Assembly: GCA_946480445.1 (NCBI GenBank)
Contig: CAMLJN010000001.1
Location: forward strand, 463,352 to 527,351
Length of the DNA stretch: 64,000 nucleotides
Reading direction: 5' to 3'
Source of the DNA: an uncultured Buttiauxella sp.
GTDB lineage: Bacteria > Pseudomonadota > Gammaproteobacteria > Enterobacterales > Enterobacteriaceae
Positions 17,717 to 27,303 of the stretch are shown piece after piece; position 1 is the stretch's first letter, and every line of letters starts with the position of its first letter. The notes under the pieces are model-generated. The model made no database searches, had not been told where the DNA came from, and saw nothing but the letters and a program-made list of their open reading frames with translations. The position numbers and the translations under genes are program-made.

Positions 17717-18008
17717 GGCTCACCTCTTCAAAAACTTGTTCGATACGAATGCGCGCCACGCCCGGCGTCGCGCCAAAGTCGTGAATCAGCATCTGCCCGG
17801 CAGGCAGGCTGCCCAGCGAGCCGATGCGGGCGAAAAGTGCCTTCCAGCGCTGCTCGCTGTTATCCACCGAGGTGGTGATAGCCACGGTCAGGGTATCGCC
17901 CTGTGCGGCGGTAAAAAGCACTTCCATATCACCGGAACCCACCACGCCAGCCAGCGATTTGCCGCTGACGGTACGGGTTGCCGGGAAGGACAACGTAATA
18001 TGTTCCAT
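17709..18008 (-). CDS. mdcC: MdcC, malonate decarboxylase acyl carrier protein (delta subunit)
   Basis: 99 residues. MdcC carries the triphosphoribosyl-dephospho-CoA group on a Ser; SGKSLAGVVGSGDMEVLFTA contains VVGSGDMEV, the typical attachment region. It lies between mdcB and mdcD as in Klebsiella. The product of MdcB and MdcG action makes the holo-form. Confidence 0.93.
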   Translation of the reverse strand: MEHITLSFPATRTVSGKSLAGVVGSGDMEVLFTAAQGDTLTVAITTSVDNSEQRWKALFARIGSLGSLPAGQMLIHDFGATPGVARIRIEQVFEEVSHA

Positions 18009-18017
18009 AACACCCTC

Positions 18018-18902
18018 TTAAAAGTGTGAATGCTGCGGTAATGAGGCGACGAGATCTTCATCGCAGGCAATGGCGTCGAGAAGCAAGGTGGCGGCAAGTA
18101 AATCTGCCGCGCCGCCCGGCGAGGCATTAAGCGCCAGCATCTGTTTATCAAGCGTTGCCAGAGCCGAACGGCCTTCCGCCTGCGCGGTTCCGCCAGCAAG
18201 CAGTACACCGCGCGCACCCTTTTGCATGGCCTCCAGCCCTTCCAGCCCGGCGCGGGACAGCACGCAGGTGTCGCTTAGCGAGGTCATGATCGCCATCAGC
18301 GCATCAAGCCGGGCCTGCTGTTCGGTGGCACCATGCTGACGGCTACGACGCAGCTGCGGCAAAGCCAGGCGCATCACATGCGGGAAGCCAAGCTGCGCTT
18401 CTTCGCGAGCGCCGGGAACGCGGTAGCGTCTTGTCGCCCGTAACCCCTTACTGAAAATTTTTGGTGCCGCACTGTCGGGCAAACTGGCAAGGCGGGCTGC
18501 GGCGGAGGCTATCTCTTCGCTGCTCCCTTCCAGCCCGTACATCGCGGCGGCGCAAACCAGCAGGCCCAGCGCCCAGATAGCGCCCCGGTGAGTGTTCACT
18601 CCGCCTGTGGCCTCCATCATTTGGGCTTCACCTTCACGGCCCAGGCGGCCCACCAGCTGACGCAGAGCAATATCCGCCGGGCGCCGCCAGCTTTGCAGCG
18701 CCAGGGCATGAAACGTCGGGGCGAGGCTGTGCGCCGAGCGCTCCATCAGATCTAAAGTCAGATCGTGATGCGCGCCGTTTCCCCGGCTATCCACCAGTCC
18801 GGGTTTCGGGCTTAAACGGGCTTCGTCAATCAGGCTCCGGGTGGCTACCCTCGCCAGCCGCTGCGCGCTGTCCTCAATCCTTTCCTGTGGATGCAGTTTC
18901 AT
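18018..18902 (-). CDS. mdcB: MdcB, triphosphoribosyl-dephospho-CoA synthase
   Basis: 294 residues from ATG 18902, whose A is the last base of the mdcA stop (TAATG). This start is preferred over the in-frame upstream one at 18950. CitG-like family: [24 protein letters not shown] near the N-terminus and [20 protein letters not shown] in the middle are hallmark motifs. It makes the prosthetic-group precursor from ATP and dephospho-CoA. Confidence 0.93.
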   Translation of the reverse strand: MKLHPQERIEDSAQRLARVATRSLIDEARLSPKPGLVDSRGNGAHHDLTLDLMERSAHSLAPTFHALALQSWRRPADIALRQLVGRLGREGEAQMMEATGGVNTHRGAIWALGLLVCAAAMYGLEGSSEEIASAAARLASLPDSAAPKIFSKGLRATRRYRVPGAREEAQLGFPHVMRLALPQLRRSRQHGATEQQARLDALMAIMTSLSDTCVLSRAGLEGLEAMQKGARGVLLAGGTAQAEGRSALATLDKQMLALNASPGGAADLLAATLLLDAIACDEDLVASLPQHSHF

Positions 18903-20557
18903 TACCAGCTCCGGAATTTCGCAGGTGGGTTGTACAGGCCGTCGGACCACTCAACGAGATCCGCCACGCTGCTGGCGGCCAGCAGAGAACGGGTTGCCTC
19001 GCTGCGGCGAATACCCATATCTTCCGGGAAGACGACTTTTCCGCTCTGACGAAGTTGCGCCACGCGTTTTGCATCCACGCCCAGACCGATATCGGTAATC
19101 CCCGCCACGGCGGCCACCATCGCCCGACGTTCTTCAAGGCTGTCGGCGCGATAGAGATATGCGATGCCTTCTTCGGTCAACACATGGGTCACGTCATCGC
19201 CATAGATCATCACGGGCGCAAGCGGCATAGAGGAAGCTTTGGCGACGTCAACCGCATCGAGTTTTTCAACGAAGGTCGGCTTCACGCCCGCCTGGAAGGT
19301 TTCCACCATCTGCACGACGAGCTTACGGCCGCGCAGCATCAGATCAGGCTCTTTCTGCATGGCAAGCCAGGCTGGCGTTGCGTGGCGACGACCGTGTGGA
19401 TCGTGGCCCATATTCGGCGCACCGCCGAAGCCAGAAAGACGCCCGCGAGTCACGGTTGAGGAGTTAGCAAAGCCGTCGACCTGCAAGGTGGAACCAATAA
19501 ACATATCCACGGCGTACTGCCCGGCGAGCTGACACATTGCACGGTTGGAGCGCATCGAGCCATCGGCACCGGTAAAGAAGATGTCCGGACGGGCGCGGAT
19601 GTACTCTTCCATCCCCAGCTCGCCGCCGAAGCAGTGCACGCTTTCCACCCAGCCGCTTTCAATGGCGGGGATAAGCGTTGGGTGTGGGTTCAGCGTCCAG
19701 TGTTTACAGATTTTGCCTTTCAGGCCGAGCTGTTCGCCGTAGGTTGGCAGCAGCAGCTCAATGGCGGCGGTGTTAAAGCCGATGCCGTGGTTCAGCGACT
19801 GTACCTGGTGCTCCGCGTAGATGCCTTTGATGGCCATCATCGCCATCAGGATATGCTCCTGCTTGATCAGACGCGGATCGCGGGTAAACAGCGGTTCGAT
19901 AAAGAAAGGCTTATCGGCAACCACCACATAGTCAATCCAGGAGCCGGGAATATCCACGCGCGGCAGATCGCACTCGTCGTCCACCAGTTCGTTAACCTGG
20001 GCGATAACAATGCCGTCATGGAAAGCAGCGGCTTCTACCAGCGCCGGGGTATCTTCGGTACTGGCCCCGGTGTAGAGATTACCTTTGCGGTCGGCTTTAA
20101 AACCGGCAACCAGCGCGATATTCGGCGCGAGATCGACATACAGACGGGAATAGAGTTCGATATAGGTATGAATGGCGCCAATCTCTAGCTGGCCATCCTC
20201 CAGCAGCTGCGAAATGCGCAGGCTCTGGGTACCGGAGAAGGAGAAATCAAGTTTGCGGGCGATACCTTTTTCAAAAATATCAAGGTGTTCGCTGCGTCCT
20301 ACGCTCGGCATAATCATGTGCAGGTCGTGGACTTTAGACGGGCTGACTTCTGCAAGCATACGCGAGAGGAAATCCGCCTGCTTCTGGTTGTTCCCTTCCA
20401 GCACCACGCGATCGCCCGGGGCGATCAGTTTTTCCAGCATCACGACCAGGCCTTCAGTCGGAAGCACCTTGCCCTGAACGTTAGTGGAAGCCATACGCCG
20501 CTGCTTTTCAGTGCGGCGCGTGTTCCAGACACGTGCTGGCTTTTGGCAAGCCTTCAT
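18902..20557 (-). CDS. mdcA: MdcA, malonate decarboxylase alpha subunit (acetyl-S-ACP:malonate transferase)
   Basis: 551 residues, citrate-lyase-alpha/CoA-transferase-like. It swaps acetyl for malonyl on MdcC. Landmarks: [60 protein letters not shown] and [23 protein letters not shown] at 20557 has AGGAGG seven bases upstream, a strong ribosome site fitting the first gene of an operon. The first 20 or so residues are basic and less conserved. Confidence 0.95.
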   Translation of the reverse strand: MKACQKPARVWNTRRTEKQRRMASTNVQGKVLPTEGLVVMLEKLIAPGDRVVLEGNNQKQADFLSRMLAEVSPSKVHDLHMIMPSVGRSEHLDIFEKGIARKLDFSFSGTQSLRISQLLEDGQLEIGAIHTYIELYSRLYVDLAPNIALVAGFKADRKGNLYTGASTEDTPALVEAAAFHDGIVIAQVNELVDDECDLPRVDIPGSWIDYVVVADKPFFIEPLFTRDPRLIKQEHILMAMMAIKGIYAEHQVQSLNHGIGFNTAAIELLLPTYGEQLGLKGKICKHWTLNPHPTLIPAIESGWVESVHCFGGELGMEEYIRARPDIFFTGADGSMRSNRAMCQLAGQYAVDMFIGSTLQVDGFANSSTVTRGRLSGFGGAPNMGHDPHGRRHATPAWLAMQKEPDLMLRGRKLVVQMVETFQAGVKPTFVEKLDAVDVAKASSMPLAPVMIYGDDVTHVLTEEGIAYLYRADSLEERRAMVAAVAGITDIGLGVDAKRVAQLRQSGKVVFPEDMGIRRSEATRSLLAASSVADLVEWSDGLYNPPAKFRSW

Positions 20558-20594
20558 TATTAACCTCCTGATTCAGCTAATCATTTTGATTTGC

Positions 20595-20609
20595 TTTAGT
20601 CTGACTAAA
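20595..20609. promoter_or_regulatory. TTTAGTC-T-GACTAAA palindrome before mdcA, candidate MdcR site
   Basis: Perfect seven-base arms with one central base, lying 38-52 bases before the mdcA ATG. It has the interrupted dyad form of LysR-type sites (T-N11-A contained in it). MdcR is the obvious candidate to bind it. The rest of the 20558-20726 gap holds the strong ribosome site and no gene. Confidence 0.5.
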
Positions 20610-20726
20610 TTGTGCGCTTACCGCTGCGGGCTATCAATTAAGGTAGCAGACGAATCATTAGCCTTAGAGTAACAATGGGTTTTTGATTTTGTGATCGGAG
20701 TAGAAGGCGAAAGGAGAGTAAATGCT

Positions 20727-22835
20727 TTACGGCTGCGGCAGAAAACGGACCTTCACCACCGCACCGCTGGTGGGAACGACGTCGAGCGCCTCGTTTTCCA
20801 GCTGCACTCCCTCAGGAAGATTAAAGCTGTCCACCGAGAGGCTATTAACACGCCAGGGCGTCATATAGCTGACCAGCAGCGAGCCACGCGAATCGGTTAC
20901 GCTGCCAAACTGATTGTAAAAGGCCACGCCCGGGGTAGCAGGCACCTCAACCAGCGCCGTCGTTTCCCCCATTTGCTGTCCGGCGACGACGCCGCCCGCG
21001 TGCGCCAGCAAACTGCCGCTGACGTCCAGGTGATAATCACGTTGCTGACCGCCTCTTGTCAGGCTCAAATTGGTTTCGCCACCGTTATACTGGTAGCCAA
21101 GGCTTGCTTTTAACCCATCGTTACCCTGCACCTCATGCAGCGCCGTCAGGTCATAGCGCAAACTGTAGTCTCTGAAAGCAGAGCCGTAAACGTTGATGCC
21201 GTGGCTGGCCTTATCCCGGCTTCGCAGTTCGTTTACGTAGCCGGTATTCACTACCGAGGCCCCCATCATCAACGGGAGACTAACATTCAGCCCCAGCACC
21301 GACTCGACTGGGGAATCCTGGTAGCGTTCGCGCCCCGCGTAAAGCCTGATGTCTACCTCATCCCAGCGGGCATTGAGAGTAAAGTTCAGGCTCTGGCTAC
21401 TGGCGTGGCGGCGGCGAGAGCGCGTCCAGTTCCAGGTCAGGCTTAGGGAGGAGTCTTCGTTAAAATTCTGGTTGATTTCCAGCAGGCCGCTCATCGCACG
21501 ACTGCCATTATCGTCATCCCAGTCATAACGTAGCCTCTGCGCACGGCTGATTTTTTCCTCCAGCGAGCGGTAGCGCCCCTTCCCGGGATACCACTGGAGC
21601 CTGCTGCTCAGATTTGTACGGCTGGTGAAAAACGAATTTGCATAGCGAAAACGCAGCCTGTCTCCCCCCAGGGTTTCATCCTGCTGGGTATAGCGGGCAG
21701 AAGAGATATCCAGCGACAGCGCACCCAGTTGGTTGAAATTTTTGCCCAGGCCGACCACCTGGCTTGCGTAGTTTTCGCCCTGTTGCAAACCGGCAAATAC
21801 CGTGGTCCCGAAGCCCGCTCCCCATGAAAAACTCGCCTGCATAAAACGATCTTTATCGCTGTCGCCTCCCACCCAGGGTTTATAGCGACCGGCGACCAGC
21901 TCATAGTTGAAGATGTTTTCCCCGCTCAGATTGGGCATGACCGTCCAGGGCAGAATACGCGTGCGTTCAGATCCGTCGCTTTCCTGAATCGTTAATTCCA
22001 GATCGCCCAGGGAGTAGGGAGGATAAAAGTCATTGATGGTAAAAGGTCCCGGCGGGACATGAATGCGGTATACCCGTTCGCCATTCTGACGCAGGGTCAC
22101 TTCAGCCTGCGAGCGGGCATAACCGCTGATCCAGGGTGAGAAAGGCCGCCAGCTATCCGGGTACATGGCTTCATCGCTTGCCAGCGCCACGCCTCGCCAG
22201 GCGAAACTGTCGAAGAGAGCCCCTGAGGTATTGCCATCCCCCACGGTCAGGCGCGCACGTAGCGGGCGAATGCTCCGCCACAGGGAATATCCGCGCGTGT
22301 AAGATCCCTGGTCGCCTGAACGATCGCGCCAGAAAGTGTTCTGGTATCGCAGCCGCCACGGGCCGATATTCAGTCCGTTATCCAGGGCTAATGTGGAATC
22401 GGTGCCAGAATACTCCCAGTCATGCTGAGCCTGCTGGCGATCGACATCAAGACGGTAGCTCGAGAACAAGGCATCAATGCCATCATCCCAGCGGCTGGTG
22501 GCAATGCCATTTTGCTGGGGATTTGTTGCTTCTTCAGGGATCTGCAGGGTCAGCAATGCCGCTTCAGGCTGATACTGATATTGCAGCTGGAAGCGCTTTG
22601 CGGAATCAGGCGTCAGGCAGGCTTCGGCGCTCCAGGTCAGCTGCGACAGTACCTCTGAGCGCAGCCCCCATTCGGCAAGAAGCGAACGGGTTAAACAGGG
22701 GAAATTGTTAATAATCTCAAGGGAAATGGCTCCTCTGAAAGAGTTGTTGAGCATTATCCCGGTTTTCTCTTTTGCCACAGAAAATGGAACAAAGGCACTC
22801 AGGAGCGCCCCCAACAACAGGCTGCGCAGTAACAT
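20727..22835 (-). CDS. Short orphan fimbrial usher-like outer-membrane protein
   Basis: 702 residues; signal peptide MLLRSLLLGALLSAFVPFSVA. Usher features: two Cys in the N domain (FPCLTRSLL and AEACLTPD), barrel strands with GDGNTSGALFDSFAWRGVAL and RPFSPWISGYARSQAEVTLR, and FTINDFYPPYSLGDLELTIQ (plug-proximal region). It ends TPWRVNSLSVDSFNLPEGVQ and VVPTSGAVVKVRFLPQP, which corresponds to the start of the usual C-terminal part. Typical ushers are about 830-870 residues, so the final PapC-type C domain is missing and the N-terminal segment is short. No chaperone or pilin gene is adjacent. It could be an unusual complete type or a remnant. It follows a DUF1090 gene and a two-component system. 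Confidence 0.8.
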   Translation of the reverse strand: MLLRSLLLGALLSAFVPFSVAKEKTGIMLNNSFRGAISLEIINNFPCLTRSLLAEWGLRSEVLSQLTWSAEACLTPDSAKRFQLQYQYQPEAALLTLQIPEEATNPQQNGIATSRWDDGIDALFSSYRLDVDRQQAQHDWEYSGTDSTLALDNGLNIGPWRLRYQNTFWRDRSGDQGSYTRGYSLWRSIRPLRARLTVGDGNTSGALFDSFAWRGVALASDEAMYPDSWRPFSPWISGYARSQAEVTLRQNGERVYRIHVPPGPFTINDFYPPYSLGDLELTIQESDGSERTRILPWTVMPNLSGENIFNYELVAGRYKPWVGGDSDKDRFMQASFSWGAGFGTTVFAGLQQGENYASQVVGLGKNFNQLGALSLDISSARYTQQDETLGGDRLRFRYANSFFTSRTNLSSRLQWYPGKGRYRSLEEKISRAQRLRYDWDDDNGSRAMSGLLEINQNFNEDSSLSLTWNWTRSRRRHASSQSLNFTLNARWDEVDIRLYAGRERYQDSPVESVLGLNVSLPLMMGASVVNTGYVNELRSRDKASHGINVYGSAFRDYSLRYDLTALHEVQGNDGLKASLGYQYNGGETNLSLTRGGQQRDYHLDVSGSLLAHAGGVVAGQQMGETTALVEVPATPGVAFYNQFGSVTDSRGSLLVSYMTPWRVNSLSVDSFNLPEGVQLENEALDVVPTSGAVVKVRFLPQP

Positions 22836-22846
22836 AACCCGGCATT

Positions 22847-22876
22847 AAGGAAGCGGCTAAGGCTCGCCGCTTCCTT
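22847..22876. terminator. Perfect 11-bp hairpin between the DUF1090 gene and usher
   Basis: AAGGAAGCGGC and its complement surround an eight-base loop. On the minus strand it lies between the DUF1090 stop and the usher ATG, ending 12 bases before the ATG. U-run is weak, so it may attenuate or tune usher expression rather than fully stop transcription. Confidence 0.55.
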
Positions 22877-22889
22877 TCAACTTTGTTAC

Positions 22890-23318
22890 TTATTTCTGCA
22901 GCTGAGCGAGTTCAGCACGCGCCTGATTCAGCTTTTGCTGAATCTCTTGCAAATCGGCACGTTTTTCCGCAAGTTTGCTCTGATATTTAGCCACTTTCTT
23001 CATGTCGCCACGCGCCTGAGCATTTTTCAGGTCTGCCTGCAATCCGCTGATGTCATTACGTTTTTCAGCCAGTTTCTTTTCAAGCTTCGCCACTTCTTTA
23101 CGCGCGTCATTCACGACGCTCGCATTGGTGCAGTGGGCGTTGACCTCAGCCAGCGCTTTTTTCAGGCCCGCCACCTTGTGCACGTTGCCGTACTGCTGAG
23201 CGATAGCAATTTCTTTTTCCAGAGCGCTACGTTTCGCAGCACAACTTTGCGCCGCCTGTGCCGTCGTGACCGCGCCAGCGGTAAGCGCCAGGGCAAGAAC
23301 CATCATCAATTTCTTCAT
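22890..23318 (-). CDS. DUF1090 periplasmic coiled-coil protein (YqjC-like)
   Basis: 142 residues. Signal peptide MKKLMMVLALALTAGAVTTAQA. Then CAAKRSALEKEIAIAQQYGN, VHKVAGLKKALAEVNAHC (two Cys likely form a disulfide), followed by a long charged coiled coil to the C-terminus. It resembles E. coli YqjC, whose function is unknown. It sits between the hybrid kinase and the usher on the same strand (gaps of 72 and 54 bases), so it may belong to that transcription unit. The coiled coil is somewhat longer than that of YqjC. Confidence 0.82.
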   Translation of the reverse strand: MKKLMMVLALALTAGAVTTAQAAQSCAAKRSALEKEIAIAQQYGNVHKVAGLKKALAEVNAHCTNASVVNDARKEVAKLEKKLAEKRNDISGLQADLKNAQARGDMKKVAKYQSKLAEKRADLQEIQQKLNQARAELAQLQK

Positions 23319-23390
23319 CGTGCTTCTCCTTCTGTGTAGCCGCCAAAGGCGGGTTTCCTGAAGCGGGAGAGTAAGCTTTTACCTGGGCGT

Positions 23391-26300
23391 TTACGACACA
23401 CCTGCGTCTTCATCCTGCTGTAGGACTGTCGACAAAGTTTGTAATCTCTCTTTAAGCGCGGCGTGCAAAGCGATGAGCATAGCCCGGAGTTCAGCGAGGG
23501 CTTCTGGCGTGACATGGTGCGCAAGGCGCAAACACAGCGTTTCTGCCCCGGCCACATCCAGCAATTGCAGGCCACCGCGCAAGCGATGCAGACTGGCCTT
23601 CAGGTCGGCGTGGGCCAATGCCGCGTAATCGGATAGCCACACCAGGGCTTCTTCCAGCTCGGCTATCTGGATACGCAGGAAACAGCAGGCTTGCGCGTCA
23701 TCAGCAAATGCTGCAGGCAGGGTAAAAAGTTCCTTTGTCGTCTCCTCATCCTTAACGGGCTGAATGGCCAGATGCTTAAGGCTTTCAGCCAGCCTCTCGA
23801 GGCTGAGCGGTTTAAACAAGCAGGCCGTCATACCCGCCTCACGCGCTTTATCGAGCATGCTGTCGCGCGCATCGGCGGTAATCCCGACAACACAGAGTTT
23901 TGGGTAACGGCTACGCAGAACCTCAGCCAGTTCAAAACCATTCATGCCCGGCATGCTGCAATCCGTAACGACCAGATGGGCAGGATGAGGATGCTCAAGA
24001 TGCCTGAGCAAGGCTTCAGCGCTGGCAAAGCTCACAGCGTGGTGCCCCAGGTGCTGTAGCTGATGCTCAAGCAACATGCGGCTTGCCGGGTTGTCATCCA
24101 CCAGCAGCACTGTCATTGCCCTTACCTCCGCCGGTATCACGCTCTGGCTTAGCTGCCGTTCACATTCTGCCACCGGAGCCAGTACGGGCAGGTGAAGGCG
24201 CACGGTAATCTGGGTACCCTGCGCCGGTATGCTGCACAGCGCAATGTCGCCGCCCATCATTTCCGTTAGCTTGCGGCAGATATAAAGCCCCAGTCCGCTG
24301 CCCTGCCCCGCCTGCTGGCTTTCACCCTGTGAAAAAGGTTCAAACAGTCGCCGCTGGAGGTCATCTGCCATCCCACATCCCGAATCCTCAACGTCCAGAC
24401 GCAGGCTGAGGCTGTTGCGGGCGTCCGTATGCTCCTTCGTCACCCGCAGCAACACGTTGCCCGCGGCGGTGAATTTGATGGCGTTACTGAGCAGGTTTGA
24501 GGTTATTTGTCGTAAACGTAACGGGTCCACCAGCACTTCGACGTCCAGGTCACAGTCCAGCTCCAGCTGAAACCTCAGCCCTTTTTGCCGGGCCTGACCT
24601 TCATACAGCGCTGCGACTGCTTCAAAAAATCTCAGCAACGACATCCTCTCCGGATGAAGCACCAGCTTGCCCGACTCAATCCTTGCGACGTCCAGAATAT
24701 TGCCGATAAGCGCCTGCAAGGACTGCGTCCCCTGGAAGGCAACCCGGAGGCGCTGCTGATTCATATCTTCTTCCAGAGGTCTCGCCAGCACGAGTTCGAG
24801 CAGGCCGCTAACCGCGCTGACAGGGTTACGAATTTCGTGGCTCATGGTGGCGAGGAATTCGCTTTTTTTCCTGCTGGCCTCCTGCGCGCGCCTTGCGCAG
24901 AGCACCTGCATCCGTAAGCGAAGGTGCAGAGAAATGCCATATCCCACCCCGGCGACCAGGATAACCCCGGCCAGCAGCGCCAGAGCCATCCACAGTTGCT
25001 TATAGGCCTGCAAAGGATGGATGTTCATCTGTTGTTCCAGCTCACTGGCGCTGCTTACGCTGCGCGTTATAACGTGCAGATCTTCCGGAGGGATGTTAAT
25101 CAACGCTTTATTCAGAACGGTGACTAAGGGATAAAAACGATCCGCGACCCCGAAAGCAAAACGCATGGGTGGCGTATCTACGCTCCCCAGAATCTTCAGG
25201 TGTGAATAGTCAGACGCAGTCAGCCACTCGTTAGCGGCGATCAGCGGCATGATCATGATGTCACTTTTTCCTTTCGCGACCAGCTCAAGCCCCTCACGCC
25301 AGCTTTCAACCCGCGCCACCGCATCCTCGCTATGCTGGCTCAGCCACTGTCCCAGCACCTGTGCAGACTGGACGACAAACCGCGGGGCCTGACGCTGAGC
25401 AGCAAAGTGCTGTCTTCCTACCCTCACCCAGGAGTTATAAAGCCAGCTGCGCGTTGTCAGAAGGTTATGCTGCCAGATACTCTCTTCTGTCGCCCCGGCG
25501 ACAACATCGCTGTCGCCCTTTTCCACGGCCTGTAACGCCGCTTCATAGCTGGGATAAGAGTGAAGCTGAAAATGAAAACCCGTACGTAGCCGCAGCGCGG
25601 TAAGAAGGTCGGCAATGATGCCCCGCAGCCTGCCTGTGGGTGTAAACCAGGAGATGGGCATATTCTCCGCCACTACCGCGACGCGGATATCAGGATGATC
25701 CTCAATCCATTTCTTTTCCAGGGAGGTATATCGCGGGTGCTGCTCGCTTAAAGAAAACGGAATGCCGGCGTTCCAGCGTCGGTGAATCTCAATGTTATTG
25801 TTTAGCGGGATCGTCTTTAGCACTTTGTCGATCACCTCAATCCACACTTTCTTCTGCGGCATCGCAGCAAATGAAAAGCCCCTCGTTTTGAAAGGCTGCT
25901 TCAGGGGACGCAGATAGAGATTGCCAAGGTTCGACTGGCTAATCAGATACTGCGAAGTGATGGCGTCGCAAATAAAGAGGTCAAGATGGCGGAAGGCAAG
26001 CGCCTCTAACGCGTGGCGGTTCGAGGAATAAGCGATGGGCTTTGCGTTGGGGTAGCTGGCTTGCAAAGGATGGCGATCGTAGCCGGGGCAGACGGCTATC
26101 TTATCCACGCTGTGCGTTGCGGGCATATCGACGTTGACCACTTCAACCGGCTTATTTTCGCTGTAAGGCTGGCTAAGCACCAGTCCCGCCTGCTGCTGGC
26201 TCTGGTCAGCCTGCGGCAGAATATCCGCTCCGCCAGCCTGCAAAGCGCTCAGCGCCTCTTCGTAGCTGTCATAGCGCTTCACCTCGACCTTCAGGTTGAG

Positions 26301-26570
26301 GTTTTTCGCGATAAGACCAATAAAATCTGCGTTGATACCGCCGTAGTCATTCAGGCCGGTGGTGATGTCATAGGGCGGTGACAGGGGATGCCAGACGGCC
26401 AGCCGAAGCCGCTGATGTTCCCGCACCCAACGCCACTCGGCGGGGCTAAGGCCGGGATCGCCGAGCAGGATTTCATTGCGGGACAGCAGCTTCAGGTCAT
26501 CATCAGCGGCCTGTGTCCGGCCGAAAAACAAAGCAGCCAGGCATCCCATCACCAGCAACATTTTTAGCAT
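23391..26570 (-). CDS. BvgS/EvgS-like hybrid sensor kinase without PAS domain
   Basis: 1059 residues. Order: signal peptide to about residue 21; two periplasmic solute-binding (venus-flytrap) domains, about 50-275 and 290-510; one membrane helix, about 527-548; a short linker; HisKA with SHEIRNP (His578); HATPase with NLLSNAIKF and GSGLGLYICRKL; receiver with VLLVDDNP and VVTDCSMPGMNG (Asp870), Lys920; and an HPt-type end with LHRLRGG (His995). E. coli EvgS and Bordetella BvgS are about 1200 residues and have a PAS domain between membrane helix and HisKA; here the linker is only about 20 residues. ATG overlaps the regulator gene by seven bases. Signal unknown. Confidence 0.9.
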   Translation of the reverse strand: MLKMLLVMGCLAALFFGRTQAADDDLKLLSRNEILLGDPGLSPAEWRWVREHQRLRLAVWHPLSPPYDITTGLNDYGGINADFIGLIAKNLNLKVEVKRYDSYEEALSALQAGGADILPQADQSQQQAGLVLSQPYSENKPVEVVNVDMPATHSVDKIAVCPGYDRHPLQASYPNAKPIAYSSNRHALEALAFRHLDLFICDAITSQYLISQSNLGNLYLRPLKQPFKTRGFSFAAMPQKKVWIEVIDKVLKTIPLNNNIEIHRRWNAGIPFSLSEQHPRYTSLEKKWIEDHPDIRVAVVAENMPISWFTPTGRLRGIIADLLTALRLRTGFHFQLHSYPSYEAALQAVEKGDSDVVAGATEESIWQHNLLTTRSWLYNSWVRVGRQHFAAQRQAPRFVVQSAQVLGQWLSQHSEDAVARVESWREGLELVAKGKSDIMIMPLIAANEWLTASDYSHLKILGSVDTPPMRFAFGVADRFYPLVTVLNKALINIPPEDLHVITRSVSSASELEQQMNIHPLQAYKQLWMALALLAGVILVAGVGYGISLHLRLRMQVLCARRAQEASRKKSEFLATMSHEIRNPVSAVSGLLELVLARPLEEDMNQQRLRVAFQGTQSLQALIGNILDVARIESGKLVLHPERMSLLRFFEAVAALYEGQARQKGLRFQLELDCDLDVEVLVDPLRLRQITSNLLSNAIKFTAAGNVLLRVTKEHTDARNSLSLRLDVEDSGCGMADDLQRRLFEPFSQGESQQAGQGSGLGLYICRKLTEMMGGDIALCSIPAQGTQITVRLHLPVLAPVAECERQLSQSVIPAEVRAMTVLLVDDNPASRMLLEHQLQHLGHHAVSFASAEALLRHLEHPHPAHLVVTDCSMPGMNGFELAEVLRSRYPKLCVVGITADARDSMLDKAREAGMTACLFKPLSLERLAESLKHLAIQPVKDEETTKELFTLPAAFADDAQACCFLRIQIAELEEALVWLSDYAALAHADLKASLHRLRGGLQLLDVAGAETLCLRLAHHVTPEALAELRAMLIALHAALKERLQTLSTVLQQDEDAGVS

Positions 26571-27139
26571 CCCCCCTCCGTATCGAGGAGGGCATAGAGT
26601 TCTTCAATACGATGCGCACCGCATTTTTTTAGCATCCTGACTTTGTAAGTGCTGATGGTTTTATTGCTTAACTGAAGGCTGTCGGCGATTTGCTTAGGGG
26701 TTTTGCCCCGCTTCAGGTAATGCAGGACGGTAAGTTCCCGGTCAGAGAGCCGTGATAATAAGGTTGCCGGCGTTACAGAAGACCGCTCGCCTTCATAAAT
26801 GCCCTCCATGACCTGCCGTGGAAAGCAGTGATACCCTTCCAGAATCAACCGGCACCCTGCCAGCAGCGCTCTGCGGGCATAAAGTGCCGCCGGTCGATTG
26901 GTATAGATAAGGATTTTCAGGGCAGGAAAATGCTGTCTGATACGCGGCAGGCTGTCCAGCCCGTCGCTGCCGTTAAGTTCAAGATCCAGCAGCAACAGGT
27001 CCGGGATATCGCGATGAAGATGCCCAAGCAGATGCTCGCCGTCTGAGGTATTGACCTGGAATCCCGCTTCTTTTTCGAGCGTGACCTTCACGGCGAAACA
27101 GATAGCCGGATGATCGTCGACCAGTAATATTGTAACCAT
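26564..27139 (-). CDS. NarL/FixJ-type response regulator (EvgA/BvgA-like), atypical receiver
   Basis: 191 residues from ATG 27139 (AAGGGA just upstream; an in-frame start at 27190 adds 17 poor residues). Receiver: VDDHP (Asp8, Asp9), LLLLDLEL (Asp52) and Thr80 are present. The conserved Lys after beta-5 is missing: the segment reads LILEGYHC. The C-terminal LuxR-type HTH is clear: LSDRELTVLHYLKRGKTPKQ and LSNKTISTYKVRMLKK. It is first in a leftward run with the hybrid kinase, the DUF1090 gene and the usher. Confidence 0.88.
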   Translation of the reverse strand: MVTILLVDDHPAICFAVKVTLEKEAGFQVNTSDGEHLLGHLHRDIPDLLLLDLELNGSDGLDSLPRIRQHFPALKILIYTNRPAALYARRALLAGCRLILEGYHCFPRQVMEGIYEGERSSVTPATLLSRLSDRELTVLHYLKRGKTPKQIADSLQLSNKTISTYKVRMLKKCGAHRIEELYALLDTEGGC

Positions 27140-27270
27140 ATATTCCCTTATTCCTTCCCTATCACCGCCTGTGATTTCGGTACTATACAACGTCCTTCGC
27201 GTAAAAATTGTGCAGGGAATAAATTCAGGAATATTCTTGTTTTACGGAACAACACAGCGGGAAAACTGAA

Positions 27271-27298
27271 AGAGGTGCCCCTGAATAGGAGCACCTCT
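27271..27298 (-). terminator. Rho-independent terminator of cybC
   Basis: AGAGGTGC and its complement form an eight-base stem with inner CCT/AGG pairing. On the minus strand it directly follows the cybC stop and is followed by TTTCAGTTTT. Confidence 0.75.
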
Positions 27299-27303
27299 GA
27301 GGA

